64,000 nucleotides of DNA, taken from contig NZ_CP038256.1 of the NCBI RefSeq assembly GCF_004564075.1, positions 2,046,001 to 2,110,000 on the forward strand, given 5' to 3'. The notes beneath the pieces were generated by a model. It was not told where the DNA came from, ran no database searches, and saw only the letters and a list, made by a program, of their open reading frames with translations. This document shows positions 1-11,062 of this stretch, piece by piece. Positions within the stretch are counted from its first letter, which is position 1. Each line of letters opens with the position of its first letter. Origin of the DNA: Microbacterium sediminis (GTDB lineage: Bacteria; Actinomycetota; Actinomycetes; Actinomycetales; Microbacteriaceae). The translations under genes and the position numbers were made by a program.

Positions 1-515
1 TGTGGAACACGATCCTCGACGCCCTCGGCCGCGAGTCGGGCCTCACGGGCCGCGACCGGATCTGGGCCGGCGTGTGGGAGCGCGCGATCGAGCGCCCCGT
101 CTTCGGCAGCGGCTACGCGAGCCCGTGGATGCCGTGGGACCCGATGTTCGACCGCTGGCTCGTCGACAAGACGATCACCGTCGTCCAGGCCCACGACATG
201 TGGCTCGACGCGTTCCTGCAGCTCGGCGTCGCGGGCGTGGCGGTCCTGGCCGTGGTCTTCGGCGCGGCCACGTGGCGCTCGTGGTTCTTCGCCGTGGACC
301 GGCCCCGCTGGGACATCGTGGCCGATCGCCCCTACGCGCCCCTCACGCTGATCGCGCCGCTGATCCTGGCGCTCCTGCTGACACAGGGGCTGACGGAGTC
401 CGGCCCGATCATGCTGTGGGGCTGGCTGCTCGTGACGATGATCGCGTTCCGGATCAAGCTGGCCCCGATCGTCGGGCACGGCGCCTCGGAGCAGATGAAC
501 CGGCGGGACCCATGA
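1..515 (+). CDS. O-antigen ligase/polymerase-like membrane protein, C-terminal part
   Basis: This is the 3' end of a gene that begins before the window; the first whole codon is at position 3. The visible part has the Wzy/WaaL-type pattern 'GLTGRDRIW...RPVFGSGY', a polar stretch with 'HDMWLDAFLQLGVAG', and then two hydrophobic segments. In this family the arginine-rich loop and the H-x-x-W-L stretch lie in the large outer loop that handles the lipid-linked glycan. It ends 13 bp before the next gene, a second member of the family, so the two are probably co-transcribed. The family call is good. Whether it acts as polymerase or ligase cannot be told from the sequence. Confidence 0.75.
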   Translation, partial: WNTILDALGRESGLTGRDRIWAGVWERAIERPVFGSGYASPWMPWDPMFDRWLVDKTITVVQAHDMWLDAFLQLGVAGVAVLAVVFGAATWRSWFFAVDRPRWDIVADRPYAPLTLIAPLILALLLTQGLTESGPIMLWGWLLVTMIAFRIKLAPIVGHGASEQMNRRDP

Positions 516-528
516 CGGCGGGGCGCGC

Positions 529-1848
529 GTGATCCCCCTCGAGCTGCGGCGCATGATCACGCGCGGCCTGCGCTCGGCGGACCTCGCGCGCGTGTTCGCC
601 GTCGTCGCCTTCGGCACGGCGTTCTCGAGCTTCGCGATCCAGCGCCTCACCGGCCCGGCCACGCTGCACACGATGGTCGCGGGGCTGTGCGCCCTCGGGC
701 TCGCGATCCTCATCGCGCGGCGCCGCGAGCTGTCGCTGCTCGGCCTGGCACCCACCCTGCTCGTCGGCTTCGTGCTGTGGGCCCTGGCGAGCGTGCTGTG
801 GGCCGACGACGCGAGCGACACGCTGCGCTCCTGGCTGTCGCTGCTCGCCTACGCGTTCCTCGCGGTCGTGATCGCCCACACGCGCGACGCGCTGCAGACG
901 CTGCGGGCGCTCGGCGACGTGCTGCGCGCCCTGCTGGCCGTCTCGCTCGGCGCCGAGATCCTCTCCGGCATCCTCATCGACATGCCGATCCCGGTGCTCC
1001 GCATCGCGGGAGACATCGCACTGGGCGGCCCGATCCAGGGCATCTTCGGCACCCGCAACTATCTCGGCTTCGTCACCGTGATCGCGCTGCTGACGTTCCT
1101 CGTCGAGTGGCGCACGCAGTCCGTCTCGTTCGGCCGGTCGGTCGTCTCCATCACGCTGGCCGGGCTGCTCGCCGTCTTCTCGGCCTCCCCCACGGCGTTC
1201 GTCGTGGCCATGGTCTCGACCGTCGCCCTGTTCGCGCTCGCGCTCATCCGCCGCGTCGACGCCGCGCGACGCCGCGATCTGCAGCTGGGACTCGGGGTCG
1301 CGGTCGCGCTGCTCACCCTCGCCGCCTACCTGCTGCGCAGCCGGATCATCGACATCGTCGGCGCGGCCACCGACTTCTCCAACCGCTCGCGCATCTGGGC
1401 CGAGCTGCTCGTGTGGATCCCCCGCCGCTGGCTGCAGGGGTGGGGCTGGCACGGCGGCTGGTCGAACGACACCTTCCCCTTCAACGCGATCAACTGGCAG
1501 CTGCGCATCGACCACCTCTCGGCGCTGAACGCCTACCTCGACGTCGCCCTTCAGCTGGGCTGGGTGGGCCTGCTGCTGTTCGGCGGCATGTGCGCCATCG
1601 CGCTCGTGCGCTCGTGGATCACCGCCAGCGAGCGCCGCTCGAGCGTCTACGCGTGGACGCCGCTGCTGCTGGTGGCGATCCTCACGGAGTCGATGTTCGA
1701 GAGCTTCGCCCTCGGCGGCGCCGGCTGGATGCTGCTGGCGCTGTGCCTGGTGCGGGCGGGCCAGGCCCGCTCGTGGCGCGCCCGCATCGGCGACGCGATC
1801 GACCCCGCGCCGACCACGCACGAGGCGCTCCCCCACGACCCCCGCTAG
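529..1848 (+). CDS. O-antigen ligase family membrane protein
   Basis: The product is 439 aa with about ten hydrophobic segments, starting at a GTG. A large periplasmic-type loop near residues 280-340 carries 'NRSRIWAELLVWIPRRWLQGWGWHGGW' in pieces, the arginine/tryptophan-rich pattern of the Wzy_C/O-antigen ligase superfamily. It is likely to join lipid-linked glycans on the outer face of the membrane. It follows a truncated homologue at 1-515 and precedes the galactofuranosyltransferase genes, so its substrate may be the same envelope polymer. The start is not certain, because an ATG at 512 is closed after six codons and no clear ribosome binding site precedes 529. Confidence 0.8.
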   Translation: MIPLELRRMITRGLRSADLARVFAVVAFGTAFSSFAIQRLTGPATLHTMVAGLCALGLAILIARRRELSLLGLAPTLLVGFVLWALASVLWADDASDTLRSWLSLLAYAFLAVVIAHTRDALQTLRALGDVLRALLAVSLGAEILSGILIDMPIPVLRIAGDIALGGPIQGIFGTRNYLGFVTVIALLTFLVEWRTQSVSFGRSVVSITLAGLLAVFSASPTAFVVAMVSTVALFALALIRRVDAARRRDLQLGLGVAVALLTLAAYLLRSRIIDIVGAATDFSNRSRIWAELLVWIPRRWLQGWGWHGGWSNDTFPFNAINWQLRIDHLSALNAYLDVALQLGWVGLLLFGGMCAIALVRSWITASERRSSVYAWTPLLLVAILTESMFESFALGGAGWMLLALCLVRAGQARSWRARIGDAIDPAPTTHEALPHDPR

Positions 1849-1894
1849 CACGGGGCCGGCCGCGCGCCCACACGCGGCCTCCAGGCCCGTGGAT

Positions 1895-1900
1895 TAGGCT
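1895..1900 (+). promoter_or_regulatory. possible -10 box upstream of glfT2-like gene
   Basis: TAGGCT lies 41 bp before the TTG at 1942 in a 93 bp gap. It fits the TAnnnT pattern seen before other genes in this window. No -35 box is recognisable, so this is only a candidate. Confidence 0.35.
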
Positions 1901-1941
1901 CGTGCCGGCCCTGTCCGCCTCGCGTTCGGAGATTCACAACT

Positions 1942-3867
1942 TTGGTGCACGTGCTGCAGAACGTGGTGTTCCCCCTCGACCGCGATCCCGACCTGCTCCC
2001 CCTCTACGTCGACGCCGACACGTGGTCGGTCATCGACGAGAAGCCGGTGCGCGTGTCCAACCGCGCGCACCTGAGCGACGTCCGTGGTCGCGGCAGCATG
2101 CGGGTCCGCGCCGCGCACCGCACGTCGTTCGCGACGTACTTCAACGCCTTCCCCGCCTCGTACTGGCAGCACTGGACCGCGGTGCGGCGGATCCGGCTCA
2201 GCGTGCGCACCGCCGGCACCGGCACGGTCTTCGTCTACCGCTCCAACGGCTCCGGGGTGGCGCAGCGCGTCGACGTGGCCGAGGTCACGGGCGAGGCGCA
2301 GACCCACTTCGATCTGGAGCTCACCCAGTTCAGCGACGGCGGCTGGCTGTGGTTCGACATCGTCGCCGACGCCGAGGACGTGCTGCTCGAGGGCGCGCAG
2401 TGGTCCACCGAGCAGGAGCCGGCCCGCGCCGGCAAGGCATCGCTCGGCATCACCACCTACAACAAGGCCGAGTACTGCATCGAGACCCTTGACGCGCTGC
2501 GCAACGCGCCCGAGGCGCTCGAGGTCATCGACCGCATCTTCCTCGTCGACCAGGGCACCCAGCGCGTCCAGGACCGCCCCGAGTACCCGGAGATCGCCGC
2601 GGCCCTCGGCGAGACCCTGCAGACGATCGTGCAGCCGAACCTCGGCGGATCGGGCGGCTTCGCCCGCTCCATGCTCGAGACCATGCGGCGCGAGGAGAGC
2701 GACTTCGTGCAGCTGCTCGACGACGACGTGAAGATCGAGCCGGAGTCGATCCGCCGCTCCGTCACGTTCGGCCGCTACACGACCGCGCCGATGATCGTCG
2801 GCGGGCACATGTTCGATCTCCTCGACCGGCCCCGCTTGCATGCCTGGGCCGAGGTCGTCGATGAGCAGCCGTTCATGTGGCGCAACCTCTTCCAGGAGGA
2901 GATGCCGCACGATTTCCGCGAGGCCAACCTGCGTCAGAGCCCCACGCTGCACATGCGCATGGACGCCGACTACAACGGCTGGTGGATGTGCCTCATCCCC
3001 AAGGCCGCGATCGAGAAGGTCGGCCTCGCGCTGCCCGCGTTCATCAAGTGGGACGACGCCGAGTTCGCCCTCCGCGCGCGCGAGGCGGGCTTCCCGACGG
3101 TATCGCTGCCCGGCGTCGCGCTCTGGCACGTGTCGTGGGTCGGCAAGGACGACTCGATCGACTGGCAGGCGTACTTCCACGCACGCAACCGGATCGTCGC
3201 CGGCCTGCTGCACTCGTCCGCGCCCCGCGGGGGCACCCTGCTGCGCCACAGCAAGCGCGTGGACCTCAAGCACCTGATGATGATGCAGTACTACCCGGTC
3301 GAGCTGCGCCATCGCGCGCTGCGCGACCTGCTGCAGGGTCCGCGGCACATGCACCGCACGCTCGCCACGGCGATGCCCGCCGCGCGCGAGCTCGCGCGGC
3401 AGTTCCCCGAGACGGTCGTGCACAAGGATCCCGACGTCGTCCTGCACTCCCGCCGGGGCCGGCAGGTGTTCCAGCGCACGCGACGCGGCACCTTCGACAG
3501 CCCGCAGGGAATGCGCCTGAGGCTGTTCACCGCCACCACCCTCGTGCGGCACTGGCTGCGCAAGCCCGACCCCCGCAACCTCACGACGCCCGAGGTCGAG
3601 TTCGGCAAGGAGGACGCCCACTGGTGGCGCGTGCCGCTGTTCGACAGCGCGCTCGTGAGCGCGGCGGACGGATCGGGCAAGAACATCTACATCCGCGACC
3701 GCGCCCGGTTCCGCCGGCTGCTGCGGGATTCCGTGCGCCTGCACCGCCGGCTCCGACGCGTCTGGCCCGAGCTCGCCGCGCAGTACCGCGCCGCCCTGCC
3801 CGATCTCGTCTCCCCGGCCGCGTGGGAGCCCCAGTTCACGCCGCAGTCCGGCGAGGAGAAGAAGTGA
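1942..3867 (+). CDS. glfT2: bifunctional galactofuranosyltransferase, GlfT2-like
   Basis: The product is 641 aa, close to the mycobacterial GlfT2 length. An N-terminal beta-rich domain (about 1-160) precedes a GT2 catalytic domain. The donor-metal motif is DDD at residues 260-262, the pair D371-D372 lies in 'KWDDAEF', and H396 lies in 'LWHVSW'. These match the catalytic and metal ligands known for GlfT2, which polymerises galactofuranose from UDP-Galf with alternating linkages at the inner membrane face. The acceptor-site stretch 'NLGGSGGF' is also present. Start choice: TTG at 1942 follows 'CGGAG' by 11 nt; GTG at 1945 is the alternative. It is followed with a 4 bp overlap by a GlfT1-like gene, and UDP-galactopyranose mutase is nearby. 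Function in this organism is inferred. Confidence 0.85.
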   Translation: MVHVLQNVVFPLDRDPDLLPLYVDADTWSVIDEKPVRVSNRAHLSDVRGRGSMRVRAAHRTSFATYFNAFPASYWQHWTAVRRIRLSVRTAGTGTVFVYRSNGSGVAQRVDVAEVTGEAQTHFDLELTQFSDGGWLWFDIVADAEDVLLEGAQWSTEQEPARAGKASLGITTYNKAEYCIETLDALRNAPEALEVIDRIFLVDQGTQRVQDRPEYPEIAAALGETLQTIVQPNLGGSGGFARSMLETMRREESDFVQLLDDDVKIEPESIRRSVTFGRYTTAPMIVGGHMFDLLDRPRLHAWAEVVDEQPFMWRNLFQEEMPHDFREANLRQSPTLHMRMDADYNGWWMCLIPKAAIEKVGLALPAFIKWDDAEFALRAREAGFPTVSLPGVALWHVSWVGKDDSIDWQAYFHARNRIVAGLLHSSAPRGGTLLRHSKRVDLKHLMMMQYYPVELRHRALRDLLQGPRHMHRTLATAMPAARELARQFPETVVHKDPDVVLHSRRGRQVFQRTRRGTFDSPQGMRLRLFTATTLVRHWLRKPDPRNLTTPEVEFGKEDAHWWRVPLFDSALVSAADGSGKNIYIRDRARFRRLLRDSVRLHRRLRRVWPELAAQYRAALPDLVSPAAWEPQFTPQSGEEKK

Positions 3868-4823
3868 CCGCCGCATTCGACCCCCAGTCCGCGACGATCG
3901 TCGTCGTCACCTACAACCGATCGCACCTGCTCTCGCGCCTGCTCGACTCGATCGAGCGGATGGATCCGAAGCCCGGGCGCGTGGTGATCGTCGACAACGC
4001 GTCCAGCGACGACACCACCGAGGTCGTCGAGTCGTATCGCTCGCGCCTGGGCGCGGAGCTCGTCTACCGCCGACTCGACGAGAACACGGGCGGCTCGGGC
4101 GGCTTCAGCGAGGGCGTCAAGACGGCGTACGAGCTGGGCTCCGAGTGGATGTGGCTCATGGACGACGACGTCGAGGTGCTGCCCGAGGGCCTGGCCCGCA
4201 TGGGCGCCTGGGCTCCGAAGTTCAAGAGCATCCAGGGTCGCCGCTACGACTATGACGGCAGCGAGTTCTACTGGCAGTACCGGGTCTCGGTGCCGCTGGG
4301 CATCCCGATCCCCTTCGCCCCGGCCGACTTCGACGCCTCGGGCTATCGACCGATGAACTCCGGCTGCTTCGAGGGCATGTTCATCCACCGCAGCATCGTT
4401 CAGCAGATCGGCCTGCCGGACCCTCGCTTCTTCATCTACTGGGACGACACGATCTACGGCTGGCTGGCGTCGCTGAAGACGCGCTGCGTGATCGTCGACG
4501 AGTTCGTGCTGCAGCGCACGCGCGAGATCAAGCAGTGGGACATGGGCATCCGGCACTTCAATGCCTCCAGCGACATGTACCGCTACTACATCATGCGCAA
4601 CCGCGGCATCATGAAGCACTACTACGCGGCACACGGCAAGTACCGCCCCGCGTACTTCGCGGTGGGCACCGCCGCGACCTTCGCCAAGGAGCTGCTGCGC
4701 CTGGCGTTCGTCGAGCGCAAGGTCACCCGCAAGGGCTGGACCAACCTGTGGCGCGGCCTGCGCGACGGCATCGCCCTCGGCCGCGACAAGACGTTCCGCG
4801 TCATGCCGCCGCTGGAGGCGTGA
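3864..4823 (+). CDS. GT2 glycosyltransferase, GlfT1-like galactan initiator
   Basis: The product is 319 aa and starts at GTG 3864, overlapping the upstream stop (GTGA) behind the purine-rich 'GAGGAGAAGAA'. A single GT-A domain shows 'VVVTYNR' at the N-terminus, 'NTGGSGGF' (nearly the same as in the upstream GlfT2-like protein), the metal motif D100-D102 in 'WLMDDDVE', and 'YWDD' at about D194-D195. Length, motifs and position next to a GlfT2-like enzyme suggest a GlfT1-type enzyme that adds the first galactofuranose residues to a lipid-linked primer. Acceptor specificity is inferred from context only; another GT2 role is possible. Confidence 0.75.
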   Translation: MTAAFDPQSATIVVVTYNRSHLLSRLLDSIERMDPKPGRVVIVDNASSDDTTEVVESYRSRLGAELVYRRLDENTGGSGGFSEGVKTAYELGSEWMWLMDDDVEVLPEGLARMGAWAPKFKSIQGRRYDYDGSEFYWQYRVSVPLGIPIPFAPADFDASGYRPMNSGCFEGMFIHRSIVQQIGLPDPRFFIYWDDTIYGWLASLKTRCVIVDEFVLQRTREIKQWDMGIRHFNASSDMYRYYIMRNRGIMKHYYAAHGKYRPAYFAVGTAATFAKELLRLAFVERKVTRKGWTNLWRGLRDGIALGRDKTFRVMPPLEA

Positions 4824-5275
4824 TGGGCCTCTCGATCGGCGAGAACGCCCGCATCCACGCCACCGTCCGCTTCCTGCACGACGACGCGGCGTCCATCACG
4901 GTCGGCGACAACGCGAACTTCTATCGGGGATCGGAGATCACCGGCCCGGTGACGATCGGCGACGGCGTCTTCATCAACCGCGACGCGTACATCCGCCCCC
5001 ACACCACCATCGGCGACAACGTGAACCTCGGTCCGTTCGTGCGGCTGATCACCGACACGCACGAGATCGGCCCCTCGCGCAAGCGCGCCGGAGCCGTGCG
5101 CCACGACCCCATCGTGATCGGCGACGGCACGTGGATCGGCGCGGCGGCGACCGTCGTGGCGGGAGTGACGATCGGCAAGGGCTGCATCGTCGCCGCGGGC
5201 GCCGTGGTGACGGCCGACGTGCCCGACGACACGCTGGTCGGCGGCGTCCCGGCCCGCACGCTCCGCGCGCTCTGA
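4823..5275 (+). CDS. hexapeptide-repeat (left-handed beta-helix) acyltransferase
   Basis: The product is 150 aa, and its ATG overlaps the previous stop (ATGA). The whole chain is built of hexapeptide turns such as 'VTIGDG', 'TTIGDN', 'IVIGDG' and 'VTIGKG', which form a left-handed beta-helix. H at 'DTHEIG' and the downstream 'GAAATVVAGVTIG' resemble the NodL/LacA/WbbJ group of acetyltransferases using acetyl-CoA. Translational coupling to the two galactofuranosyltransferase genes suggests it acylates that glycan or its precursor. The acyl group and the target sugar cannot be told from the sequence. Confidence 0.8.
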   Translation: MGLSIGENARIHATVRFLHDDAASITVGDNANFYRGSEITGPVTIGDGVFINRDAYIRPHTTIGDNVNLGPFVRLITDTHEIGPSRKRAGAVRHDPIVIGDGTWIGAAATVVAGVTIGKGCIVAAGAVVTADVPDDTLVGGVPARTLRAL

Positions 5276-5285
5276 GTCGCGTCGC

Positions 5286-6032
5286 TCAGGCGGCGTTGTC
5301 GGCGTTGTACTGCGCGATCACGTCGTCGATCGGCGCGTCCATCACGAGGCGATGCTCGCGGATGTAGAGCCCGCGGGTGCAGAACCGCTGCAGGTCGCGC
5401 TCGTTGTGACTGACGAAGAAGAGCGTGCGCCCGTCGGCGAGGAGCTCGTCGATCCGGCGATAGCACTTGGCACGGAAGGCCTTGTCACCCACCGCCAGCA
5501 CCTCGTCCACGAGCAGGATCGGCTCCTCCAGCTGCGACACGACCGCGAAGGCGAGGCGCACCTTCATGCCGTTCGACAGGTGCTTGTACGGCGTCTCCTG
5601 GAAGTCCTCGAGCTCGGCGAAGGCGATGATCTCGTCGTATCGCTCCGCCACCCCCTCGCGGGTCATTCCGTGCAGCCCGGCCGTGAGGCGGACGTTCTCG
5701 CGCACCGTCAGGTCTCCGACGAACCCGCCCGTCAGCTCGATCAGCGGCGCGACACCGCCGTTCACGCGGACGCGACCCTCATCGGGCAGCAGCACGCCGG
5801 CCACGAGCTTGAGCAGCGTCGACTTGCCCTGACCGTTGCGGCCCACCACGCCGATCGATTCACCCGGTCGCACGGTGAACGACACGTCGCGCAGTGCCCA
5901 GAACTCGCCCTGCGGCATGCGACGGCGCGCGCTGGCGAACATCGCCTTGATGCTGCGGCGGCCCCGCCGGTTCCGGCGGAACCTCACGCCGAGCCCGGTG
6001 ACCTCGATCGCGTTGCCCTGGGGTGCGTCCAT
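5286..6032 (-). CDS. polysaccharide ABC exporter ATP-binding subunit (Wzt-like)
   Basis: The product is 248 aa. It has Walker A 'GRNGQGKST', signature 'LSNGMKVRLAF' and Walker B 'ILLVDEVLAVGD', the pattern of the Wzt/TagH group that powers export of lipid-linked polysaccharide. It lacks the C-terminal carbohydrate-binding domain found in long enterobacterial Wzt proteins, as does the mycobacterial galactan exporter. Its ATG at 6032 overlaps the stop of the permease gene (ATGA), so the two subunits are made together. It converges on the acetyltransferase gene 10 bp away. In mycobacteria an ABC exporter of this kind sits beside glfT1 and exports the galactan precursor; the same role is inferred here. 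Confidence 0.88.
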   Translation of the reverse strand: MDAPQGNAIEVTGLGVRFRRNRRGRRSIKAMFASARRRMPQGEFWALRDVSFTVRPGESIGVVGRNGQGKSTLLKLVAGVLLPDEGRVRVNGGVAPLIELTGGFVGDLTVRENVRLTAGLHGMTREGVAERYDEIIAFAELEDFQETPYKHLSNGMKVRLAFAVVSQLEEPILLVDEVLAVGDKAFRAKCYRRIDELLADGRTLFFVSHNERDLQRFCTRGLYIREHRLVMDAPIDDVIAQYNADNAA

Positions 6033-6823
6033 CACAGCTCCTTCAGCACCGGGCGCTCGAGGGCGCGGAACGTCGACAGGCCGATCGCCAGGATCAGCAG
6101 GCTCACCAGCACGCTGGCCGCCACGGCGACGGCGTCCCACTGGTCGGGGAAGAAGCCCACGCGGTACATCGTGAAGATGCCCGCCAGCGGGTTGGCGATC
6201 TCGAGCCACTCGAAGCCGGCCGGGAGGTCCTTGACGCTGTAGATGATCGGGGTGGCGTAGAAGAGCGCCCGCAGGATGAGGCGGGTCGTGCGCTCGAGGT
6301 CGCTGAAGAGCACGCACAGCGGCGCCACGATGAGTCCCAGGCCCACGAGGAGCAGGAGCTGCACGAGCACGGCCACGGGCAGCCAGAGCAGGCCCCAGCC
6401 GACCGTCGCGCCGTTGGCGACCACGAAGACCGCGAGCACGGGCAGCGAGAAGAGGAACTCGATCCCCTTCGACATCACGATGCGCCCGATCCAAATCGAT
6501 CGGGGGATCGAGGTCGAGCGGACCAGCTTCGCGTCCTTGCTGAAGGCCTTCGTGAAGTCGGTGACGGCCGAGTTGAACCACATCCACGGCAGCAGCGCGC
6601 TGATGAGGAACACGATGTAGGGCTCCTCGCCCGCGCCGCGATGGAAAATCTGCGTGAAGACGAACCAGTAGATGCCGCTCATGATGAGCGGATCGAGGAT
6701 GCTCCAGACGTAGCCCAGCCAGCTCGTGGCGTAGCGCACGCGCAGGTCCCGCGCCGACAGGAGCCACAGCGAGTGCAGATACCTCCGGGGCGACCCCGCG
6801 GCTCCGGCTCGTCTGGCTCTCAC
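6032..6823 (-). CDS. polysaccharide ABC exporter permease (Wzm-like)
   Basis: The product is 263 aa with six predicted membrane segments of the ABC-2 type. The N-terminal 'LSARDLRVRYATSWLGYVW' in pieces is the conserved amphipathic entry of Wzm/TagG permeases, and 'SISRSIW'-like 'STSIPRSIWIG' follows segment two. It forms the membrane pore for a lipid-linked glycan with the ATPase encoded downstream. The GTG start at 6823 lies 6 nt behind TAGGAT on the same strand, so the transcript is probably leaderless. Confidence 0.88.
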   Translation of the reverse strand: MRARRAGAAGSPRRYLHSLWLLSARDLRVRYATSWLGYVWSILDPLIMSGIYWFVFTQIFHRGAGEEPYIVFLISALLPWMWFNSAVTDFTKAFSKDAKLVRSTSIPRSIWIGRIVMSKGIEFLFSLPVLAVFVVANGATVGWGLLWLPVAVLVQLLLLVGLGLIVAPLCVLFSDLERTTRLILRALFYATPIIYSVKDLPAGFEWLEIANPLAGIFTMYRVGFFPDQWDAVAVAASVLVSLLILAIGLSTFRALERPVLKEL

Positions 6824-6829
6824 AGGACG

Positions 6830-6835
6830 ATCCTA
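6830..6835 (-). promoter_or_regulatory. -10 box of leaderless wzm-wzt transcript
   Basis: TAGGAT on the minus strand ends exactly 6 nt before the GTG at 6823. That spacing puts the transcription start at or next to the start codon. No -35 box was recognised. Confidence 0.5.
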
Positions 6836-6887
6836 CGTTCGCGATACCGGCGGTTCCTGCACGCCGCCGCCGTGCGGGTCGGCGCGT

Positions 6888-8927
6888 TCAGTCCAGCGGT
6901 CCGCACTGGTCGATGCGGTAGAGCACCGACTCGCCGTCGGTCGCCACGGGGGTGAACAGCCCGGCCTCGACCGCGGCGTGCGGCCCGGGGAAGTGGTTGC
7001 CCGCCGGGTCTCCCCCGCCGAACTCGTGCGGGTTGTAGAGCACGTGCCGCACCCGCAACTCGTCGAGCGCGGCGCACACGGCGGGGTTGGTCTCGATCTC
7101 GGCCAGCCGCCACGCCAGCTCCTGGCGGGCGAGGTCCCACTGGCCGTTCACGTGCGGGAAGACCGGCTCACGCCCGGCGAACAGCTGGGTGAGGGCGCTG
7201 CCGTCCCACGGGTCGCCGAGCACCCGCTGATCGGCCGGCACCTCGGCGGCGACCACGTCGCGCTGGAACGCGATCTGCTGCGTCGAGACCACCTGCCACT
7301 GCGCGCCCGCGTCCGGCTGGTGGAACACCGAGGCGACCGACTCGGTCACGCCCGTCGCCGCGAGCGTCGTGGTCGAGGTCAGCGCGATCACGGCCGAGCC
7401 GGCGATCGCGATCGCCCCGACGGCGCGCGACGACCCGGCGCGCAGCGCCGCCCGGCCGCGCGCGGGCATCACGCGGCGTGCCACGGCGAGGATGCCCATG
7501 GTCGCCAGCGGCACGGCGAGCACCGGCAGGGCCGCCGCGAGCCGGAACCGGTCCTTGTACCAGACGCCCGTGGCGAGCTTGGTGACGACGTCGTCCGATC
7601 CGGCGGCGAGCACGTAGAGCACGGCGAGGAGCGCGTACGACACGACGATCCATCGCGCGGCGGGGCGCCGCAGCGCCACGACGATGCCGGCGATCACGGC
7701 GAGGGCCAGCAGCGGCGCGATGAGCGTGACCATGCCGTCGACGCCCGTCATGGCCCGCAGCATGACGACCTGCCAGATGCCGTCCCAGAGGGTCTGCACC
7801 GCCTGCGCCTGCGGGCCGCTGAGGCGGTTCTCGAGCGGCTCGTCGAACAGGCCGAGGCCCACCACGGCGTAGGCGAAGGCCGCGAGCGCGGCGAGCAGCA
7901 GGGCCGCGCTCCCGGCGCTGAGCCACACGACCGCGCGGCGCCGGGTCGCGCCGCCCTCGCGCCAGGCCGCCGCGAACGCGGAGCCGAGCCGCCACAGCAC
8001 CAGGGGCACGACGATGACGAGCCACGTCGGCAGCACGCGCGGGTGCGCCAGCCCGATCGCACCCAGGGTCGCCACGTGCCCGGCGCCGGCGATCAGGCCG
8101 GCGCGCAGCCGCTCCCCCGCCGGCGCCGCCGTGACGGCGCGGACGCCCAGGACCGTCACCGCCACCGCGGCCGGCAGCAGCGCGTGGGCGAACCAGGTGG
8201 GATAGATCGTGCCCCAGGTCAGCAGTCCGTATGGGTACCAGCCGAGCGAGACGCCGAGCGGCATCGCGACGATCGGCGAGATCCAGCCGCGGGTGAGCAC
8301 GCGCGTGAGCCACGCGATCCCGGGCAGCCACACCAGGCCGAGCACGGCGAGCCACACGGCGTTGAAGGCCACGGGCACGCTGGCGCCCGAGATCTGCGCC
8401 GTCATCGCCGCCAGCTCGTGCCACGCCGCCGGGTAGTAGTCGATGAGCCCGGCGCCGTCCGTCTCGATGAGCGAACGCAGCGTCAGCGGCGACGCGGAGA
8501 AGCCGTCGAGGATCGCCGCCGTGGCGGAGAGGTGGAAGACGTTGTCGTAGGTCTGCGAGATCCGATCGGGGTCCGGCACGCCCCAGAACGCGACGCACGC
8601 GGCCGCCGCGAGCGACAGCGCCCACGCGGCGACCATCGCCCACGCGCCCCGCCCGACCGGGTGGTCCAGGCGCGGCAGCCGGCGGCGCACGGCGAAGGCG
8701 ACGCCGAGGGCCGCGAGCGCGACGGGCAGCACCTGCCAGGCGTGGAACGGCAGCCCGGCGGCGCCGAAGATCGCGGCGGCGACGCCGGTCACGCACACGC
8801 CGACCGGGCCGGCGACGGCGACGCGGCCGAGCAGGCCCAGCGGCAGCGGGGCCAGGGCGATGAGCCCGGGCCCCACGGCCAGGACCATCGCCGTCAGGAT
8901 CGCGGGGACGGCGGCGACCCAGGTCAT
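6888..8927 (-). CDS. large polytopic membrane protein, DUF6541-like
   Basis: The product is 679 aa with about 13 hydrophobic segments and a C-terminal soluble region (from about residue 520) that includes 'DPWDGS' and 'ELRVRHVLYNP'. The stretch 'QTYDNVFHLSATAAILDG', followed by 'DYYPAAWHELAAM', is typical of the actinobacterial DUF6541 family. These proteins have the shape of GT-C glycosyltransferases (many membrane spans, acidic and histidine residues in the first outer loop) and lie in envelope polysaccharide loci. A role in transferring a sugar from a polyprenyl donor outside the membrane is an inference. The gene lies 21 bp downstream of glf on the same strand. Confidence 0.7.
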   Translation of the reverse strand: MTWVAAVPAILTAMVLAVGPGLIALAPLPLGLLGRVAVAGPVGVCVTGVAAAIFGAAGLPFHAWQVLPVALAALGVAFAVRRRLPRLDHPVGRGAWAMVAAWALSLAAAACVAFWGVPDPDRISQTYDNVFHLSATAAILDGFSASPLTLRSLIETDGAGLIDYYPAAWHELAAMTAQISGASVPVAFNAVWLAVLGLVWLPGIAWLTRVLTRGWISPIVAMPLGVSLGWYPYGLLTWGTIYPTWFAHALLPAAVAVTVLGVRAVTAAPAGERLRAGLIAGAGHVATLGAIGLAHPRVLPTWLVIVVPLVLWRLGSAFAAAWREGGATRRRAVVWLSAGSAALLLAALAAFAYAVVGLGLFDEPLENRLSGPQAQAVQTLWDGIWQVVMLRAMTGVDGMVTLIAPLLALAVIAGIVVALRRPAARWIVVSYALLAVLYVLAAGSDDVVTKLATGVWYKDRFRLAAALPVLAVPLATMGILAVARRVMPARGRAALRAGSSRAVGAIAIAGSAVIALTSTTTLAATGVTESVASVFHQPDAGAQWQVVSTQQIAFQRDVVAAEVPADQRVLGDPWDGSALTQLFAGREPVFPHVNGQWDLARQELAWRLAEIETNPAVCAALDELRVRHVLYNPHEFGGGDPAGNHFPGPHAAVEAGLFTPVATDGESVLYRIDQCGPLD

Positions 8928-8948
8928 CGGTTCGTCACGCTGACGACG

Positions 8949-11001
<2,053 letters not shown>

Positions 11002-11062
11002 GCAGGATCCAGATCAGGCATCGAGCGGAGTGCGTCGCCGGTGTCGGCGGCGCCCGGCCACC

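Noticed and set aside
454-1851. 465-codon minus-strand frame opposite the O-antigen ligase gene
   Set aside because: Composition is Arg/Asp/Gly-rich without any domain, and the plus strand encodes a clear membrane protein.
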